A stretch of DNA of 6,914 nt from contig CAKAQU010000090.1 in assembly GCA_916720335.1 (NCBI GenBank), forward strand, positions 1 through 6,914. The letters run 5' to 3'. This stretch comes from an uncultured Moraxella sp. (GTDB taxonomy: Bacteria; Pseudomonadota; Gammaproteobacteria; Pseudomonadales; Moraxellaceae). Each line of letters begins with the position of its first letter. Position 1 is the first letter of the stretch. A program made the translations under genes and the position numbers. Under the pieces are notes generated by a model. That model was given only the letters and a program-made list of their open reading frames with translations, was not told where the DNA came from and made no database searches. Below are positions 6,675 through 6,914 of this stretch, one piece after another.

Positions 6675-6703
6675 TTTATAGTTTTTTTGATTGAAATTTT
6701 CAA
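6675..6703 (-). promoter_or_regulatory. Probable sigma70-type promoter of the rimP-nusA-infB operon
   Basis: On the minus strand a -35 box TTGAAA (6703-6698), a 17-base spacer and a -10 box TATAAA (6680-6675) give a near-consensus promoter in A/T-rich flanks. Transcription would start near 6668, leaving a leader of about 30 bases before the rimP ATG. It lies downstream of the terminator that follows the tRNA, so it would restart transcription for the protein genes. The -35 box is one half of a perfect 13-base palindrome (6691-6703), which could overlap an operator. The match is by eye, and promoter-like sequence is frequent in such AT-rich DNA. Confidence 0.6.
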
Positions 6704-6734
6704 AAAATGAATACATTTTACGAAAAACAAATGC

Positions 6735-6764
6735 AAAAAAACCCACAAACACATTGGTGGGCTT
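6735..6764 (-). terminator. Intrinsic terminator or attenuator after the initiator tRNA
   Basis: On the minus strand CCCAC (6746-6742 pairs with 6761-6757 as GTGGG) closes a 10-base loop. Outer G-U and A-U pairs extend the stem toward 8 bp, and a run of seven T residues follows immediately (6741-6735). This is a classical Rho-independent terminator for the tRNA transcript, placed before the rimP promoter. If leaky, it would act as an attenuator letting part of the tRNA transcripts continue into rimP-nusA-infB, and NusA itself stimulates such terminators. Confidence 0.75.
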
Positions 6765-6782
6765 AAAAGATTTATCAGCCTA

Positions 6783-6807
6783 TCTTTATTTTGATATAAA
6801 ATAAAGA
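6783..6807 (-). repeat. Perfect 10-bp AT-rich stem-loop in the tRNA trailer
   Basis: TCTTTATTTT (6783-6792) and AAAATAAAGA (6798-6807) are exact reverse complements around a 5-base loop. Only one G-C pair is present. It lies in the trailer between the tRNA and the terminator. On the transcript no U run follows, so it is probably not a terminator; a role in 3' processing of the tRNA precursor is a guess. Confidence 0.45.
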
Positions 6808-6810
6808 CCC

Positions 6811-6831
6811 AAAATAATATCAAATTATTTT
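6811..6831 (-). repeat. Perfect 8-bp A/T-only stem-loop next to the tRNA
   Basis: AAAATAAT (6811-6818) and ATTATTTT (6824-6831) are exact reverse complements with a 5-base loop. The element starts about 14 bases after the CCA end of the initiator tRNA on the transcript. Such A/U-rich trailers are typical entry points for RNase E-type cleavage in E. coli, so processing is plausible but unproven. Confidence 0.35.
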
Positions 6832-6844
6832 TAGGATTTTAAAA

Positions 6845-6914
<70 letters not shown>

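Overview
The window reads as chromosomal core DNA from an AT-rich gammaproteobacterium, most likely a Moraxella-like member of the Moraxellaceae. This rests on the conserved order initiator tRNA - rimP - nusA - infB - rbfA - truB and on IF2, NusA and RbfA sequences that look like those of Moraxella and Psychrobacter from memory. No search was run, so the genus is an inference. Every gene I accept lies on the minus strand, so transcription runs from high to low coordinates.

Layout in the direction of transcription. The window opens inside an initiator tRNA-Met (6845-6914; its first bases lie outside). A trailer with two AT-only stem-loops follows, then an intrinsic terminator (6735-6764) and a well-formed sigma70-type promoter (6675-6703). 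rimP, nusA and infB come next. The 133-base nusA-infB spacer holds a 9-bp inverted repeat. After infB the usual rbfA does not follow directly. Instead there is an 88-base spacer with repeats and then an unrecognised, aromatic-rich 155-residue gene (1096-1563). rbfA and the 5' two thirds of truB close the window.

The known genes share one theme, building and starting up the translation machinery. RimP and RbfA mature the 30S subunit, TruB makes pseudouridine 55 in tRNA, IF2 brings the initiator tRNA to the 30S subunit, and NusA tunes transcription elongation, termination and antitermination. The initiator tRNA at the head of the cluster is the substrate of IF2.

The unusual part is the insert between infB and rbfA. 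The unknown gene has no clear ribosome binding site. Its start codon lies inside the loop of a perfect 13-bp inverted repeat (1545-1557 / 1592-1604), which could act as an operator or as a translation-blocking hairpin. I see no mobile element, CRISPR array or phage gene in the window.
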